From the NCBI GenBank assembly GCA_003952965.2, contig CM025850.1, positions 25,506,270 to 25,570,269 of the forward strand: a stretch of 64,000 bases of DNA. Direction: 5' to 3'. The stretch is from Morella rubra. Taxonomy: Eukaryota > Streptophyta > Magnoliopsida > Fagales > Myricaceae. Positions 12,104-24,706 of the stretch are shown here, in pieces; positions within the stretch are counted from its first letter, which is position 1; every line of letters starts with the position of its first letter. Below the pieces are notes generated by a model that was not told the DNA's origin, ran no database searches, and saw only the letters and a program-made list of their open reading frames with translations. Made by a program: the position numbers and the translations under genes.

Positions 12104-15100
12104 TGTCACGCCCCGAACGCTAGCTCATCGAGGCTAATGACAGCCGCGAGCATTCCCAACAAGGAACACTCCAGCGTACTTACTAAATTCTTGCAGCGGA
12201 ATATTTCTCATTCAGAGAATTCTTGCAGCGAAAATATCATTAAATTTTTTTTTTAAAACTTTATATCGCTAGCGATTAACGCGCATACGAAACATTAGAA
12301 CCTATTTCTAACACTTGCATCTCGATCAATAACTTGAAGTAATTACAACACAGTCTCAAAATACCAATCGGTTAAAAACCTTAAACTTTACTAGGCCGAA
12401 TAACCCATGACCACCACACAACGGAGGCTCATGTCGGCTCTTTCCAAAAATTATATCTAATCCTTTAATGAAACAACAAAAAGGGAAGAGGACATTCTCG
12501 TCGGTCCCTCTTCTAGATGTCCCCACCTGAAATGTTGTCTGGAATGGTACAATTTAAAACTGTGAGTCGAAAGACTCAGTAAGGGTTTATATGCAATAAA
12601 TAATGCATGTCTTGCATAAATCATGAATGTACATTGATGCTTGCATATGCATGAGACAATGTACTTGATCTTGAAAAAACATTTCTTGCTTGAAAATATT
12701 TCTTTCTTGAAAACCTTTCTTTCTTGATTTGGCTACTTATCACGCTCCATTTACCCCTGAAGTCAGGGTTGTGCGTTCCTTTCGGAACTATTCCCTTTTT
12801 CCCTTGGGAACACATCATTTGGTTGAGCTAGCCCTTGTTGTGGCCCCAGGCCTGATGGCTAGACTCAACCCTTGGAGGTTCACACCTTCTTGCAAGCATC
12901 CTTCGGTGTGATTGCACATACCTCGGGACTACCCATCCTTCTCTCATTCGTCCTTCGGAGTGGGTGCCCTTAGGAATCATCCATCCTTCTCGCATTCGTC
13001 CTTCGGAGTGGATGTCCTATCTTATTGGTACGGTACCGACCATCTTATTTAGCCCTTTAACTTGACTTGTGATAACATACTTATCATTTTTCATTTGCAC
13101 AAAGAAACTTATGCAAATGCTCATGTCATGTCATGCTTGATAATGCCATGCTTGATAATGAGAAATCATAATACTCCTCATGCTTTCATTTGCACAAAAA
13201 TTTCTTTTTCATTCAAGAAAATCATGCAAATGCTCGTGTCATGCCATGCTTGATATGCTTATTCATAAATACTTTTCATGCTGTGTATCATTCCAGTTTT
13301 TCGGAAAAACGTAAGTTTCTACTTACAAATTCCACTTACCTCCGTCCACTTGAGCGAATGGCAGCACCTTGCCTACAATTGATTCATACTAAAGTTATTC
13401 ATAGGCTTACTAAATGTATAGAGTAGTCACTCAATTATTCACAACTCATCATACAAAATCACCACCCATATTGTTTGACTTATCAATGGTGACCCTATAA
13501 TGCAAATGTTATTCTAAGGATGCCGAAGCCATAAGAATTGGATTCTAAACTGATCCTTACACAAATTTTCATAACATATCAAAATTCTAAGTAATTTGAA
13601 GCTCATTTGCTACTCAAAACCTTCACCCGAAAATACAAGCTGCTGAGGACGTCCAAGCGGGCAGCCCCGACGTCTCCAACTTAAAAATTCATAACTTCAA
13701 AATCATGGCTCCAAATTACATGAAATTTATTCTGAAATATTCAGCTTTCATAGGTCAAGATTGGGGGTAAAATTCACAACAGCAGGATTTACTATACATT
13801 TTCACAAACACTTCTTATTAGGCGAAAATCCTACAACAACGCTGTTGCTGATTCCAGCTCGGCCCTCCATTTTCAAAATACTACAACTCATTCATTTTAC
13901 CTCTAAATCACACGAAATTTATCTTAAAATGTTCCTCTTCCTTAAACTTAAAATTCAAGACCAACCTCGTAAAATTTGGACTTAAAATGATCCCTCAAAA
14001 GGTATCCGAAATGAGCTAACATTCCGGACGTGCAAGGCTGCTGGCAGCTTGACGTCCGGGCCTTGAACAACGCATATCTCACTCGATAGTTATCGGAATC
14101 ATCCAAGGTATGGCTTAAAATCTTCCTATTTCCTAGGCCTACGATCTAGGATCCTCTTAAGATCAAGAGGATAAGCACAAGTGCATCAGAACACACTCCA
14201 AATTCGAGCCTTGAAATCTGCAGAGATTAAATTTCAGCAACAACAATGATCTTCTCAACCTTCCAAACCTCCAACAACCAAAACCCTAATCTCTTCATGT
14301 CACAACCAACATCCAAGGCTAATTTAACATCTCATAACAGCAACCATTCTCTCACATTCTTCCCTCTTTTACAACTCCAATTCAAAGTTTACAACAAAAC
14401 ATGATTCCATCTTCATCAAGCTAAAACTATTGCATTTACCCATTTCTTTTGGACTTTTTATCAAACACCTAGGGTGCATTATTGATCCTCTTGCATATTT
14501 TCAGATCTGAACATATATCTAACACTTAGGGCTTGGTGGTTCTCAACAAGACTAACATGCATAAACCTAATACATCAAACCAATAAATTCGGCCATACAC
14601 ACACCAACCGATTTCAGCCTCTTTAAGCCTTTTATCAAACACTTAGGGTTCATAAATGATTTCTCTTGAGTATTTCAGATCTGCCATATTTCCCCATGTT
14701 TTCATGTAAGATCTATACTACCCTTAAATACTAGCAAGATCTACACTAAACACCCATGAACACAAGGAGAAAACAACCTAGACAACTACCATCAAAACAA
14801 CAACCAACCATTAAAAGAAAACAAGAAGAAAATGGGAGAGATGGGGTAGTGTTATTTTCGGCCAGCAGAAAGGGCCGGATTTTACCTTTGTTTTTCTCCT
14901 CTTTCTCCTTCTTCTTCCTCTCCTTTTCTTCTTCTTCTTCTTCTTCTTCTTCTTTTCTTCTTCTCTCCTTTCTTCTTCTCGGGTGGGTGTTTTAGGGCAA
15001 GTGAAAGGTGCGGTTTTTGGGCAAGGAATGAAAATGCGGCAAGAGAGGGGGGGTGTTAGCGTGAATTTGCTTTGGGGGGGGGGGGGAGACAAGGCTGCCC

Positions 15101-15546
15101 CCCCTTTCTTTCCCTCTTCACGTGATTTCCCTCCTCTTTCACTTTTTCTTTTTTTTTTTATTTCCTTTTATTTCCAGCTACCATATATAAATTACCCAAT
15201 CATGCCTTCCCATTTTAAACCTAAGTCTCACACATTTTCAAGGTTAAAGCCCTAATTAAATTCTTCCAAATATTGTAACTTAGGGACATATTCCATTAAT
15301 TAAAATAATTAGCCTAATAATTAATCTCAATTACTCAAACTTTAACAATTGCAAATAATATAACATTTAAATCCTAGCTTAAAACTCATAAAAACGCTAG
15401 GGGAAAATTCCACCTAGACATAACTTTAGATTAATCTCCCCATACATGCCTCTCTCAAAAATTAGAGTAATAATAATAATTAGAGCAATACAACTTAAGG
15501 AGTCATAATTCTTTTACAATGATAGAAATAAGGTCGGGGTCTCACA
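12104..15546 (+). mobile_element. 3.4 kb solo LTR with perfect target duplication
   Basis: Begins TGTCACGCCCCG and ends CGGGGTCTCACA; the outer bases are TG...CA. It is flanked by identical five-base repeats ttgac (12099-12103 and 15547-15551). No polyprotein, primer-binding site or second LTR is present, so it is a solo LTR. The length and end sequence fit a Ty3/Gypsy chromovirus of the Tekay/Del sort (inference). Inside are a 48-bp imperfect tandem repeat (catccttct...ttcggagtgg at 12934 and 12982), a ~105-bp repeat near 13086/13188, a TTC-rich tract and a G-run near 15075. Confidence 0.85.
14890..14980. repeat. TTC-rich microsatellite in the LTR
   Basis: Pyrimidine tract with about nine uninterrupted cttctt-type triplets at 14928-14953. 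It generates the lysine/arginine-rich and serine-rich open frames around it, which are not genes. Confidence 0.85.
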
Positions 15547-15600
15547 TTGACACATCAATCAAATTGGATGTCGTTCTTACTTTCCTCATCCATTATATAG

Positions 15601-16060
15601 AATATACTCTTATGAGATTAAAAAAGCAAGCTAGCCTTCCTCTGTTTCAACTTCGACATGATGTGGCTGCAAATTATACCAATATAGTTGAAGTATCTGC
15701 AATTAGCTAATGAAGCCCATTTGTGGTGGTGACAACATGTTTCTTGGCAATTGAACATTTGTAGGATGAGTCACGACTACAGACGTTCATATCGACCTCT
15801 TCGGACCCAACACTCTCCCTTTGATAATAGAATATACTCTTATGAGATAAAAAAGCAAGCTAGCCTTCCTCTGTTTCAACTTCGACATGATGTGGCTGCA
15901 AATTATACCAATATAGTTGAAGTATCTGCAATTAGCTAATGAAGCCCATTTGTGGTGGTGACAACATGTTTCTTGGCCATCGAACATTTGTAGGATGAGT
16001 CACGACTACAGACATTCATATTGACCTCTTCAGACCCAACACTCTCCCTTTGATAATTGA
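15601..16060. repeat. 230-bp tandem duplication
   Basis: Copies at 15601-15830 and 15831-16060, both starting aatatactcttatgaga. They differ at only a few sites, for example gttcatatc/attcatatt near 15785 and 16015. The segment lies between the solo LTR and the end of the pararetrovirus remains. A third unit start (ttgatatcc) diverges at once. No coding function recognised. Confidence 0.85.
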
Positions 16061-16079
16061 TATCCATCCAAAAGTGACT

Positions 16080-18905
16080 ACATGCCTTGGACGAAGAACA
16101 ATCTATCTTGAGGACAATTTGGGTTTACTTTCAATTTTTGGGCTTGGCGACTTAATGAACTTTTTACCTCTTTCTTATTGATTGTCATGGCTATCATGTA
16201 AGAATTTAGGATAGAATTTTGGCTTTCTTTAATATACTCCATATCAAAATAATAAATACTTAATATAGATTGTCATTAGGCAAAAATCTGTTTAGAAATA
16301 ATGTTTTGAACATCCTTTTTCAAGACATATTTTGCACTTCTACAATCAACACAAACTAAAAAATGTTTATTTAAAAGATCATCTTGGAATTTAGAGATGC
16401 ATAATACTATAGATAACATTTCTATTTTAATAGTACTCTAATTCTTTTGTGATGAGCTCCATATGTCAGAATAAAATTGGACAATTTGCTCTGGATACTC
16501 AGGAGTGACTTTTGTTTAAGGATGCCTTCAAAACCAATTTTTGAGGCATATGTTTCGACAATTTTGAATGAGTTAGGAGAAGGAATGCCAAGACACAATA
16601 AAGTCTTAACATGACTCTTTAGTTTCTTGAAAATTGAAGTATGAGCTTGAGTTTAGGAAGGGGGTTACTCTGAAGACACTCAAAAAGGTGTTTACATGTT
16701 TTTTGAAGGTTTTGATAAAACTGAAGGTTTTGATAAAACTCACCAACACAATTGACGGATCCTAAGAACCTCTGTAATTGGGCTTTTTCTACGATGACAT
16801 TTGGAAATTTTCCTGCAAATTCAATGGCTCAATCAATAGGCTGAATTGTTCCTTGGTAGATATGGTAAATTAGGACTGTGACTTTGGTTTGGAATAGTTT
16901 GATTTTAGGACCTAGACAACTAGCCCATTTTTTCTAATGACTTCTAGGAAATGTTTCCAATGTTCTTCTACTGACTTTGAATAAATAAAGGCATCATCTA
17001 TATAAACCATTGAGAAATGACTATAAGGGTTAAATATATCATTCATGACATTTTGGAATTTACTTGGTGCATTTTTCAATCTAAAAGGCATCACGTTCCA
17101 TTGTAATGTCCAAAGGCAGTTGTGAATGCCGATTTATATTTATCAATTTCATGCATTTGGATTTTCCAGAATCTACTTTTCATATAAAATAAGAGAAAAT
17201 ATGATAGTTGTGCTCAATTGGCATATTAAATCCTTCTTATTTTGGATAGGGCTTATCCATTCAAGAACTTTATTTAAGACTTTATAGTTGATGACTAACC
17301 TAAGGGTTCTGCTTTCTACTTCAGCATTTTTCTGAACATAAAAGGCTCAACAAGATGAGAGATATTTACTTTTTCTAATTATGTTTTTACTTATCAATTC
17401 TTGGATTTTTTTCATTTTTTTATTTTTTATTTTACAATACTCCATCATTTCTAGGTTCATTTGAATTGGGCAAGCTTTTGTGGAAATATTTCTCTCATCA
17501 AAATATTTTATGTATGGTAACTCCATTATATGTTTTTTCCTCTGCCAAAAAGCAGTAAGAAGATCAAAACATACTTGTTTCTCTATTAACTTAAAATTCA
17601 ATTTTTTGTTGAATGGTTGTATTGACTATTTGGTCTTCAATTATTTTATATTTGATTTCTTCCTTAAGACAACTAATATGATTTCCTTTACTTTTGATAA
17701 GTTGAATATTTTTTGTGATTGATACTTTTTTTAAGGCATTTAATTCTCTTGGCTGCGAACTTCTTGTGAATTCAAATGTGATCTCTTGGCCTAATACATT
17801 TGTTTTTATTCCTTTGTTACTTATTTTGAAAGGATATAACAGATAGATAAAAGGGTTGCCTAATACTACTTTCTAGCCAGACATGTTTTTTATTAGAACA
17901 ATGGTGTCTTAAAACAAATATTATATTTACATATATATACCTTAGATAATTTGTAATTAATATTCATTTTACTTCCATTTGTTGATGATAAATTTTCCTT
18001 TGTTTTCTCATAATATTTAGCTGGAATTATGCCTTCATGTATGCAATTTAAATCTGCACGAAAATCAATTAAGGCATGACTTTAAACGTGTATTCATTAC
18101 TAACTATAATAGTTACATTTGAATGCCATTTTCGGAAATTTATTTTGTTTACTAACCTTAAAAATTTATTATTATGTTCCTCTTCTATTTAAGGTCTTTG
18201 CCATGATTTTCTTGAAGTTCTTCTTCGAATAATTCTTGACTTTGTTTTTTAAGAAAATTTTGATCAATTTTTATTTGGTTATTTCTTGTTATAAGTATTT
18301 ATTTTTAACTTTTAATTCTTGTTTTACTTCGTTCACTCGTAATGTAAATCTTGGAGAGTTGCTTCTTTTTTTTGTCTGCTTGAATTTATCTAAAATTCTA
18401 TTAAGGCTTACTTGTGGTTCTATAATTTTTTATTTAAAGTTTCATTTTTACCTAAAAGACTCTTAAATTGGTTAAGATATTGAGCTTTTAATTCATTATC
18501 TTCTATTTTTTCAATTAAATCTAATAGAAGTTCTTCCTTTTTACTTAAGGAATTAGTTGTTTTGCTTATTATGTTAATTGTTTGAAAACAACTATCATTA
18601 CACCCTATTTTTGTGTCAGGGTTACTACAATTAGATTGTTTATCACTATAACTTGTACTACTAAATTCTCTTATTATTTCATTCTCACTACTTTCATTTG
18701 TGTCTTTTAATTCTAAAATTGAATATAATTTTCTTTTTCTTCGAGGGGAATTTCAAGTTTTAATTTTATCTTTTACATAACATTTTGTTTTGTAATATCC
18801 GTAGTTTCCACATTTGTAACATTTTACTTTACTCTTATCTCGCTTCTTTGGTGTATATTTTTTTTCCTCATAAAATTTATTTGGACTAAAAGGTTTGCTT
18901 TTCTT
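16080..18905 (-). pseudogene. Endogenous caulimovirid (pararetrovirus) remnant
   Basis: Read on the minus strand, the order is that of a Caulimoviridae polyprotein. A coat-protein-type CCHC zinc knuckle (CYKCGNYGYYKTKC) lies near 18790-18830. Then comes an aspartic protease region near 17780-18070 whose D-S/T-G site has become D-F-R. Reverse transcriptase follows, with fragments at 17347-17601 and 16912-17094 including the YIDD box. RNase H remains reach about 16080. Many stops and frameshifts break it. The 5' part (movement protein, most of the coat region) is missing, cut off at about 18905-18930 where another element begins. Genus not determined; the RT is of the Petuvirus/Florendovirus/Caulimovirus kind. 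It cannot encode a working virus as it stands. Confidence 0.8.
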
Positions 18906-18931
18906 TCTAGGATATTTTGTGTGTTTAAAGT

Positions 18932-19470
18932 TTGATTTTTTCAGGGATGGTCTGCATTTGTGGGTATGAAGGTGGATGTTTTTCCTTATTTTTGGTTAAA
19001 CTGGCTTTTGCCAATTTTGCATACACTGTGACTAAGGATGGATCAAGCTTAGTCAATGGGAAGCACTTGGATTTATCTGTAACTTCCCTCAACAATTTTG
19101 CCTCCTCTTCTAACTTAGGCAAAAAAATTTTTAACTCTTATGGTTGGAGTGAGCTTTCTGAGTTTGAGCTCAGTGAGATACTTAGGGTTGTATTGGATAA
19201 CCCTAATCTAGATGAAGTAGTTAAGCCTGAAGCTAGTGACTTAACAATGCATAGAAGACTCCTGCATCACATGGTTTGCAACATAATTCTTCCAAGAATT
19301 GGAAAATTTGAATATCTCACATTCTTGGACATGTTTGTACTATTTAATCACTATAACTCTCATAAATCTTGGACATTTGATGTTAAATCATATGAAGGCT
19401 ACCTTAGAGAAAAAGAAGCAAGGATTGCCTTATGGTATGCTCTTTACTCATATTTTTCGTATGTTTGAGG
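18932..19470 (+). pseudogene. Plant-transposon protein gene, 5' part before the hAT insertion
   Basis: A frame running from about 18932 has a region like HRRLLHHMVCNIILPRIGKF followed by EYLTFLDMF. Near 19345 the conserved sequence moves to another frame (LINLGHLMLNHMKA, then QGLPYGMLFTHIFRMFEV), so there is a frameshift. These motifs match the 'putative plant transposon protein' type carried by non-autonomous LTR elements; this is recall, not a search result. The segment ends at the hAT target site gtttgagg (19463-19470), and the same frame resumes at 24707. No intact N-terminus was found; the left side abuts viral remains. Confidence 0.6.
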
Positions 19471-19926
19471 TAAGGGTGAGAAAATTATCCTGTGAAAACC
19501 GAAATTTTTGGTTCCGGTATAGGTTCTAGCCTATTCCGGTATCGGAACCCATTTTAGGAAAATTCTGGAACTGGAACTGAAAATTCCGGCGACAATGCCA
19601 GAATTTTCTAGTTCCGACATTTAAAAAAAAAAATTAATTTCATGGCTCAAACGGCACTATTTGAGCCCTGTTTTTTAAAAAAAAAAACAAAAAAACAAAC
19701 AAACGTGAGTTATGTGACCTGGGTCAAAATGACCCAGGTCACACGAAGACAAACCACAAAGGCACAAATGTGAGTTTCGTTCTACCTTCGCGAGTCTTCA
19801 AAAAATTTTCCTAAGTCAGTAAGTCTCCTCACAACCCTAAGTTCACCTCCCAGCAGCCAGTGACAGCCCCCCCCCCCCAATTGAGTCCGGCCTCCGTCCC
19901 TTCCAGCCTCCTTCCCAAAATCTCCA

Positions 19927-19960
<34 letters not shown>

Positions 19961-22900
19961 AGATCTCGCAACTCTCTCCTAACCCTCCTGAAATCTCTCT
20001 CTCTCTCTCTCACAGGTTGCTACCATCAGTTGAGTTTTGGTGGCCGAATCTCTCATCGACTCTCTTTCACCAAGGGTTTGTTAATTTTAGTTTTGTAAAT
20101 GTTGTATTTAGTCTTTAAATTGCTTTAGGGTTTGTTAATTTGATTTTGGGATTTTCATGATTTTGTTGGCAGATTCGGTCATTGAAGAAATCTCTTTAGG
20201 GTTGATTATTTGGGCACCAAATCTCTCTCTCAAGTCTCACCAAGGTATGATTACTTTACCGTATTAGTTACATCAGACCAATACCTAGCTATAAATCATA
20301 AGCATTACACGCATATGGATATGGTTTCTGCTTGGAGTTAGTTGTTAACCTAGTGATGCTTAAAACCGTACTCTAAAAGCTGTAAAAGTTGCTGCCAAAT
20401 GAAGGGTGTTGTAAAAGTTACCGCCATATGAAGCATAAAAGTTCTCTGTGTTTCCTGACTGTTTATTCTTGACTCAGTTATTTAGAAGTTTGTATTTGCT
20501 CCATATATGAGATTGATTTCAACTTTGGGAGCAGGTAGAAGTTTTAATTCTTCATGTGGAATGCATGGTCAATTGTTTCAATGACAAGTTTTGTATGGAG
20601 ATAGAATCTTTTTAAGGTGTTATTAAAAGTACAACTCAGACCTTCAATCCATGTACAACCTTAGAATATGCTCTCCAAAGTAAGGAGAATTTTAGTTCTT
20701 TGAGCTGCTGAAATTTGATGCTTTGCATAAATGTGAGTTGCCGAGGGCCTCAACAACATGGGTAGTTGCATCATAAGCTTAGATCCTTTTCCTATTATCT
20801 TTGACTTTTGTTTTTGTGGGTGTTTGTGTATGTGTGAAGGAATGATTCGGTTAATGAAAAAACTGACCACGTAGTCTACCATTTGTAAGAAAAATAAAAA
20901 TAAAATGAAGTCTTATTCGTTTTGTTTAAAATTGTTGAAGTAGTGCTGATGAAAAAATTGATAAACTTTTAATCATTGATAGTGAACATGTTTGATTGAA
21001 ATGTGAACATGCTTGATAATTGATAGAGAACATGTTTGATAATTGAAATGTGAACATGTTTGTTAATAGATAGTGAATATTTGTGAACATTTCTAATTTT
21101 CTCTTGGAGAATTGGAGTTTGGACTTCTTGTTTATGCTTAGATCCTTTAGGTTGTGAACATAGCTATTTAAAGTTTATTTAGATAGATTTAGTCATTTTG
21201 CAATTAATTTTTTTATTCAAATGAACTGAAAATCAAATATGTTTAATGTCAAGTGGATGAGATTAGTATTACACCTACTATAAATATAGGGTCTTGCCCT
21301 AGTATTGGTGGTCCAGTACCTGATGAATCAGTTAGTAGTCCTCAGTCTAGTGGTCATGAGGATATTACCAATCAACCAGAAGAACAACCTGTTAAAAAGA
21401 GAAAGAATGCTTGCAAGAGTTTTGTGTGGGATCATTTCACTAAAATTCTGCCAGTTGTCAAACCTGAACACTCTGAAGCCAAGTGTCATCATTGTAAGTC
21501 CAAGGTTGGGTGCCACCCTGAAACACCAGGGGACTTCAGGTATGAGGGCTCATTTGAAACGTTGCTTGCCATATTTGAAGCAATAAGGCCAATTAGACAA
21601 GACTCAATCTAGGTTGACATTGGATGCTTCGAAAGCATCAAGGAATGATAAGGGTGTTTTCAAGTTGGATACTTATAGTGAAAACGAGGTAAGGAGTTGT
21701 ATTGCTAAATATTTGATCATGAGTGAGATGCTTTTTAGAACTGTGCAGAGGTTAGGGTTTAGGAAATTGGTGGAGAGACTTGAGCCCCGCTTTAAAATGC
21801 CCACTAGATTTACGATCATGAAGGATTGTATGGAGTTGTATATAGAAGAAATGACTAAGCTAAAAGAGGCAATTTCCATAGAAAGTCATAGAGTGTGTTT
21901 TACCACTGATATGTGGACATCAGTTCAGAATGTGAATTATATATGCGTGACAGCCCACTTTATTGATAGGAGGTGGTGTTTACGGAAGAGGATTCTTTAC
22001 TTTCGTCGTATAACTGATCATAAGGGAGCCAGTATTGGGAAAGAGATAGAGGGATGTATGAAGATTTGGGGGATTGACAAAATTCTCACAATCACGGTTG
22101 ATAATGCAACCAACAATGATGCTGCAATTGATCAAGTGAAAAGAAAGCAATTAGGAGTTGGGGCAAATATTGTTTGTGAGCATGAGTTCATTCATATGTG
22201 GTGTGCTGCACATATTTTGAATCTTGTTGTTCATGAGGGTTTGAAGGAGTTGGATGATTCCGTTGCAAAGATACGGAATATCATTAAATATGTGAAATCT
22301 AGTCCTCAAAGGCTTCTAGGTTCAAGAAGGCCGCTGTAAATAGAACGACGTCTGAAAGCAATTTCTTGCAAATGGATGTACCAACTCGATGGAACTCGAT
22401 TTATATCATGTTGGAAAGGGCTGAAAAATTTCAGGGGATTTTTGAGGATATGTTGGAGGGAGATGGGAACTTAGTGATGTATTTGAATGAAGATGGTCAT
22501 GGAAGGAAGGGATTGGGGGTACCTTCATTTGAGGATTGGAAGCACATTAGACAATTTGTGAAGTTTTTGAAAGTGTTCTATAGGGTCACCCTACGCATAT
22601 CGGGGTCAACATATGTAACTCCAAATGCATTTTTTAAGGAGTTGGCAAAAATTAAGTTTCATTTGGAGACCTTTATTAATTGTTCTGATATCTTGCTTCG
22701 TGACATGGCTAAAAGGATGCAAAGCAAGTATGATAAGTATAGGGGGGATTTGAGGAATGTGAACAGACTTTTATTGGTAGTTGCAGTATTGGATCCTCGT
22801 TTTAAACTCATCACTTTAGAGTATTGGGCTATCAACAATTTTGGGAAGGATAAGGGCATGGATTTCACTTCCATGGTGCGAGGTACTCTAGAAACAATGT

Positions 22901-24706
22901 TTAAGGAGTATAATGGAGGTGTCATAACCCAATCAGCACAGACAAGTGAAAGTCAAAGTTCTGCAAGTATGGATGAATTGATGAATATTGATCAGTGTAT
23001 ACGAAGAGGTCTTCCTACTTATCGATAGGAACAAAACTTGCTAGATAGTAAGTCTGAGATGGAGAGATACTTGATTGAAGATGTGGAACTAAAGGTGTCG
23101 AGTTTTGATATTTTGTTGTGGTGGAAGGTGAATTCTCAGAAGTTTCAAGTTCTTTCTCGCATTGCGAAGGATGTGTTGGCTATCCCAATTACTACCGTGC
23201 CATCTGAGTCCGCTTTTAGCACTTCCGGTAGAGTGTTGGATGCTTTTCGCTCTTCTTTGGCGCCTTGTACCGTGGAGGGCCTCATATGTGCACAAAATTG
23301 GTTGCATGCTACTCCTTTACTTGATGAAGATGATGGTGACGTGGATAGTAGAAATGATCCCTTGAGTTACAAACTAGATATGTGTGTACTTTTTTATTTG
23401 TTAAAATGTTTTGCTTTGTTAATTGATTATTTGGTTCTTAGTATTTCTTTTATAATTGTTTTGTTTTGTTTTTCTTTCATAGAGATGGAGAACTTGAGAA
23501 TATCAGAGAAATAAGCTAAACATTCTTTGGGCTAGTAAACATTTTGGGCTGGTAAGAGACCTAAGATGCTCTGTGTTGGAATTTATTCTGATGTTTTAAT
23601 TTGCTGGTTTACATTTATGGAATTATTTGCACTTCTATACAACTATGTTCTAATTACTATGCTCTGTTGTTGGGATTTTATGTTTGTAGTAAACATCGAC
23701 GTGATAGTGTACCTAAATGTATGCTTCTGCTTGATTTTCTAAGTTTTAATCTTTACTTATATGTTTACTGAATAAATGCTTCTCGTCTTGATTAAATGAA
23801 CTTACTGCAAATGGTCTTCAACATTGATTTGACCATCTTTGTAACCTACATTCATGATTAATAAGTTTATTCACATATGTCAATTTTATGTTCTTTATAT
23901 GCTAGAAGTAATCAAGGTTGTTCAAAAAGTTTATATCATAAAAAAGCACGCACACTCACATGCCCAAGCACATAAATACAAAATTAGAAGTTTGGTATTG
24001 CTTAGTTCTTTCAGAATTCTATCATTATGTTTTCTAAGATTATTTTTCTATAGCTATTTTTTTGTTCTTTGAGGTTTGGTTGGTAGTCCTCAGTCTGGTG
24101 CTCTTTGCTGTCTTTTTTATTTTCCCCAATATGTGAAGCTAGAGACAAACCATAAAGCGTAATAATTTTTGTTTTTGTGTGCTAGTTAGTGCACCTGACT
24201 CTTCATTCTCAGGATGGAATTTATGGCACAACTGTAGCAATCTCATTTTGTAAGTTCTATAGTTCTAATGCATGGAATTTATTGATGTATATTTTCAAGT
24301 CACGTATTCTCCAAGTCATTAGCATTTTATTTTTGCTATTTATATTTATTTTGTTGTTGATTATGTTTTATTTTTGGCAAGTTATTATGCCTACATTTCA
24401 TAACCACTTTGTGTACAACTTACAAGAACTAGATAGAAATCTCTCATTCTCTTTTTAGTATAGTTTAGTTTATTTGGGACAGAATGTAATTATGGATACA
24501 AAATGTAATTATGTAATTTTTTTTTTTCCTTTGATGTCTTAATGATCATGATGGAATGATATGTTTAAAAACCTTATTATGAAATTGCTGCAACAGGGAA
24601 TTTTTTTTTTTTAAAAAAAAACAGCCCAATTTTGGGCCTTTAGGCCCAAATATGGAACCGGAATGAAAATTCCTATTCCGGTACTCCGTTCCCGTACTCA
24701 TCCTTA
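19471..24706 (+). mobile_element. hAT-superfamily DNA transposon, 5.2 kb
   Basis: Flanked by a perfect 8-bp target duplication gtttgagg (19463-19470, 24707-24714). Terminal inverted repeats are taagggtgag and ctcatcctta (nine of ten bases match). Subterminal regions are rich in ttccggt/accggaa motifs. The 5' section (about 19640-20250) has a gtgacctgggtca palindrome, C- and CT-rich tracts and an apparent 5'-leader. The interior encodes a broken hAT transposase. Target-site length, ends and transposase agree on hAT. Confidence 0.95.
21253..23514 (+). pseudogene. hAT transposase, broken
   Basis: In order: a serine-rich N-terminus with a basic patch (KKRKNA), and a BED zinc finger (W-x2-HF then C-x2-C near 21420-21500) whose distal H..C half (TSGMRAHLKRC) lies in another frame. 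A catalytic region at 21614-22339 follows with FTTDMWTS and the second aspartate in VDNATNN. After another frameshift comes VPTRWNS and the central domain (22366-23028). An in-frame TAG follows at 23026-23028. The C-terminal dimerisation region at 23038-23400 has SESAFSTSGR, holding the third acidic residue. The DDE residues are all visible, but at least two frameshifts and one stop prevent a full protein. It would bind and mobilise hAT ends if intact. Confidence 0.9.

Larger units (their letters stand above)
6117..12142. repeat. Right arm of the giant palindrome
   Basis: Inverted copy of 1-6022. Symmetry ends inward at gtgtttggt (6117-6125), which pairs with accaaacac (6014-6022). It can be followed outward to 12142, which pairs with base 1, so the true outer limit is unknown. 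The arms differ by substitutions as well as indels, which argues against a simple mirrored sequencing read. Confidence 0.97.

Noticed and set aside
1..12142. The palindrome as a single foldback transposon or a pure read artefact
   Set aside because: The arms are mosaics of several unrelated nested elements, and they differ by substitutions and indels; an artefact is less likely but not fully excluded.
12930..13270. CRISPR-like spaced repeats
   Set aside because: Only two copies each of a 48-bp and a ~105-bp imperfect repeat, inside a plant LTR.
14756..15255. Overlapping Lys/Arg-rich and Ser/Phe-rich frames
   Set aside because: Produced by the TTC microsatellite and G-run inside the solo LTR.
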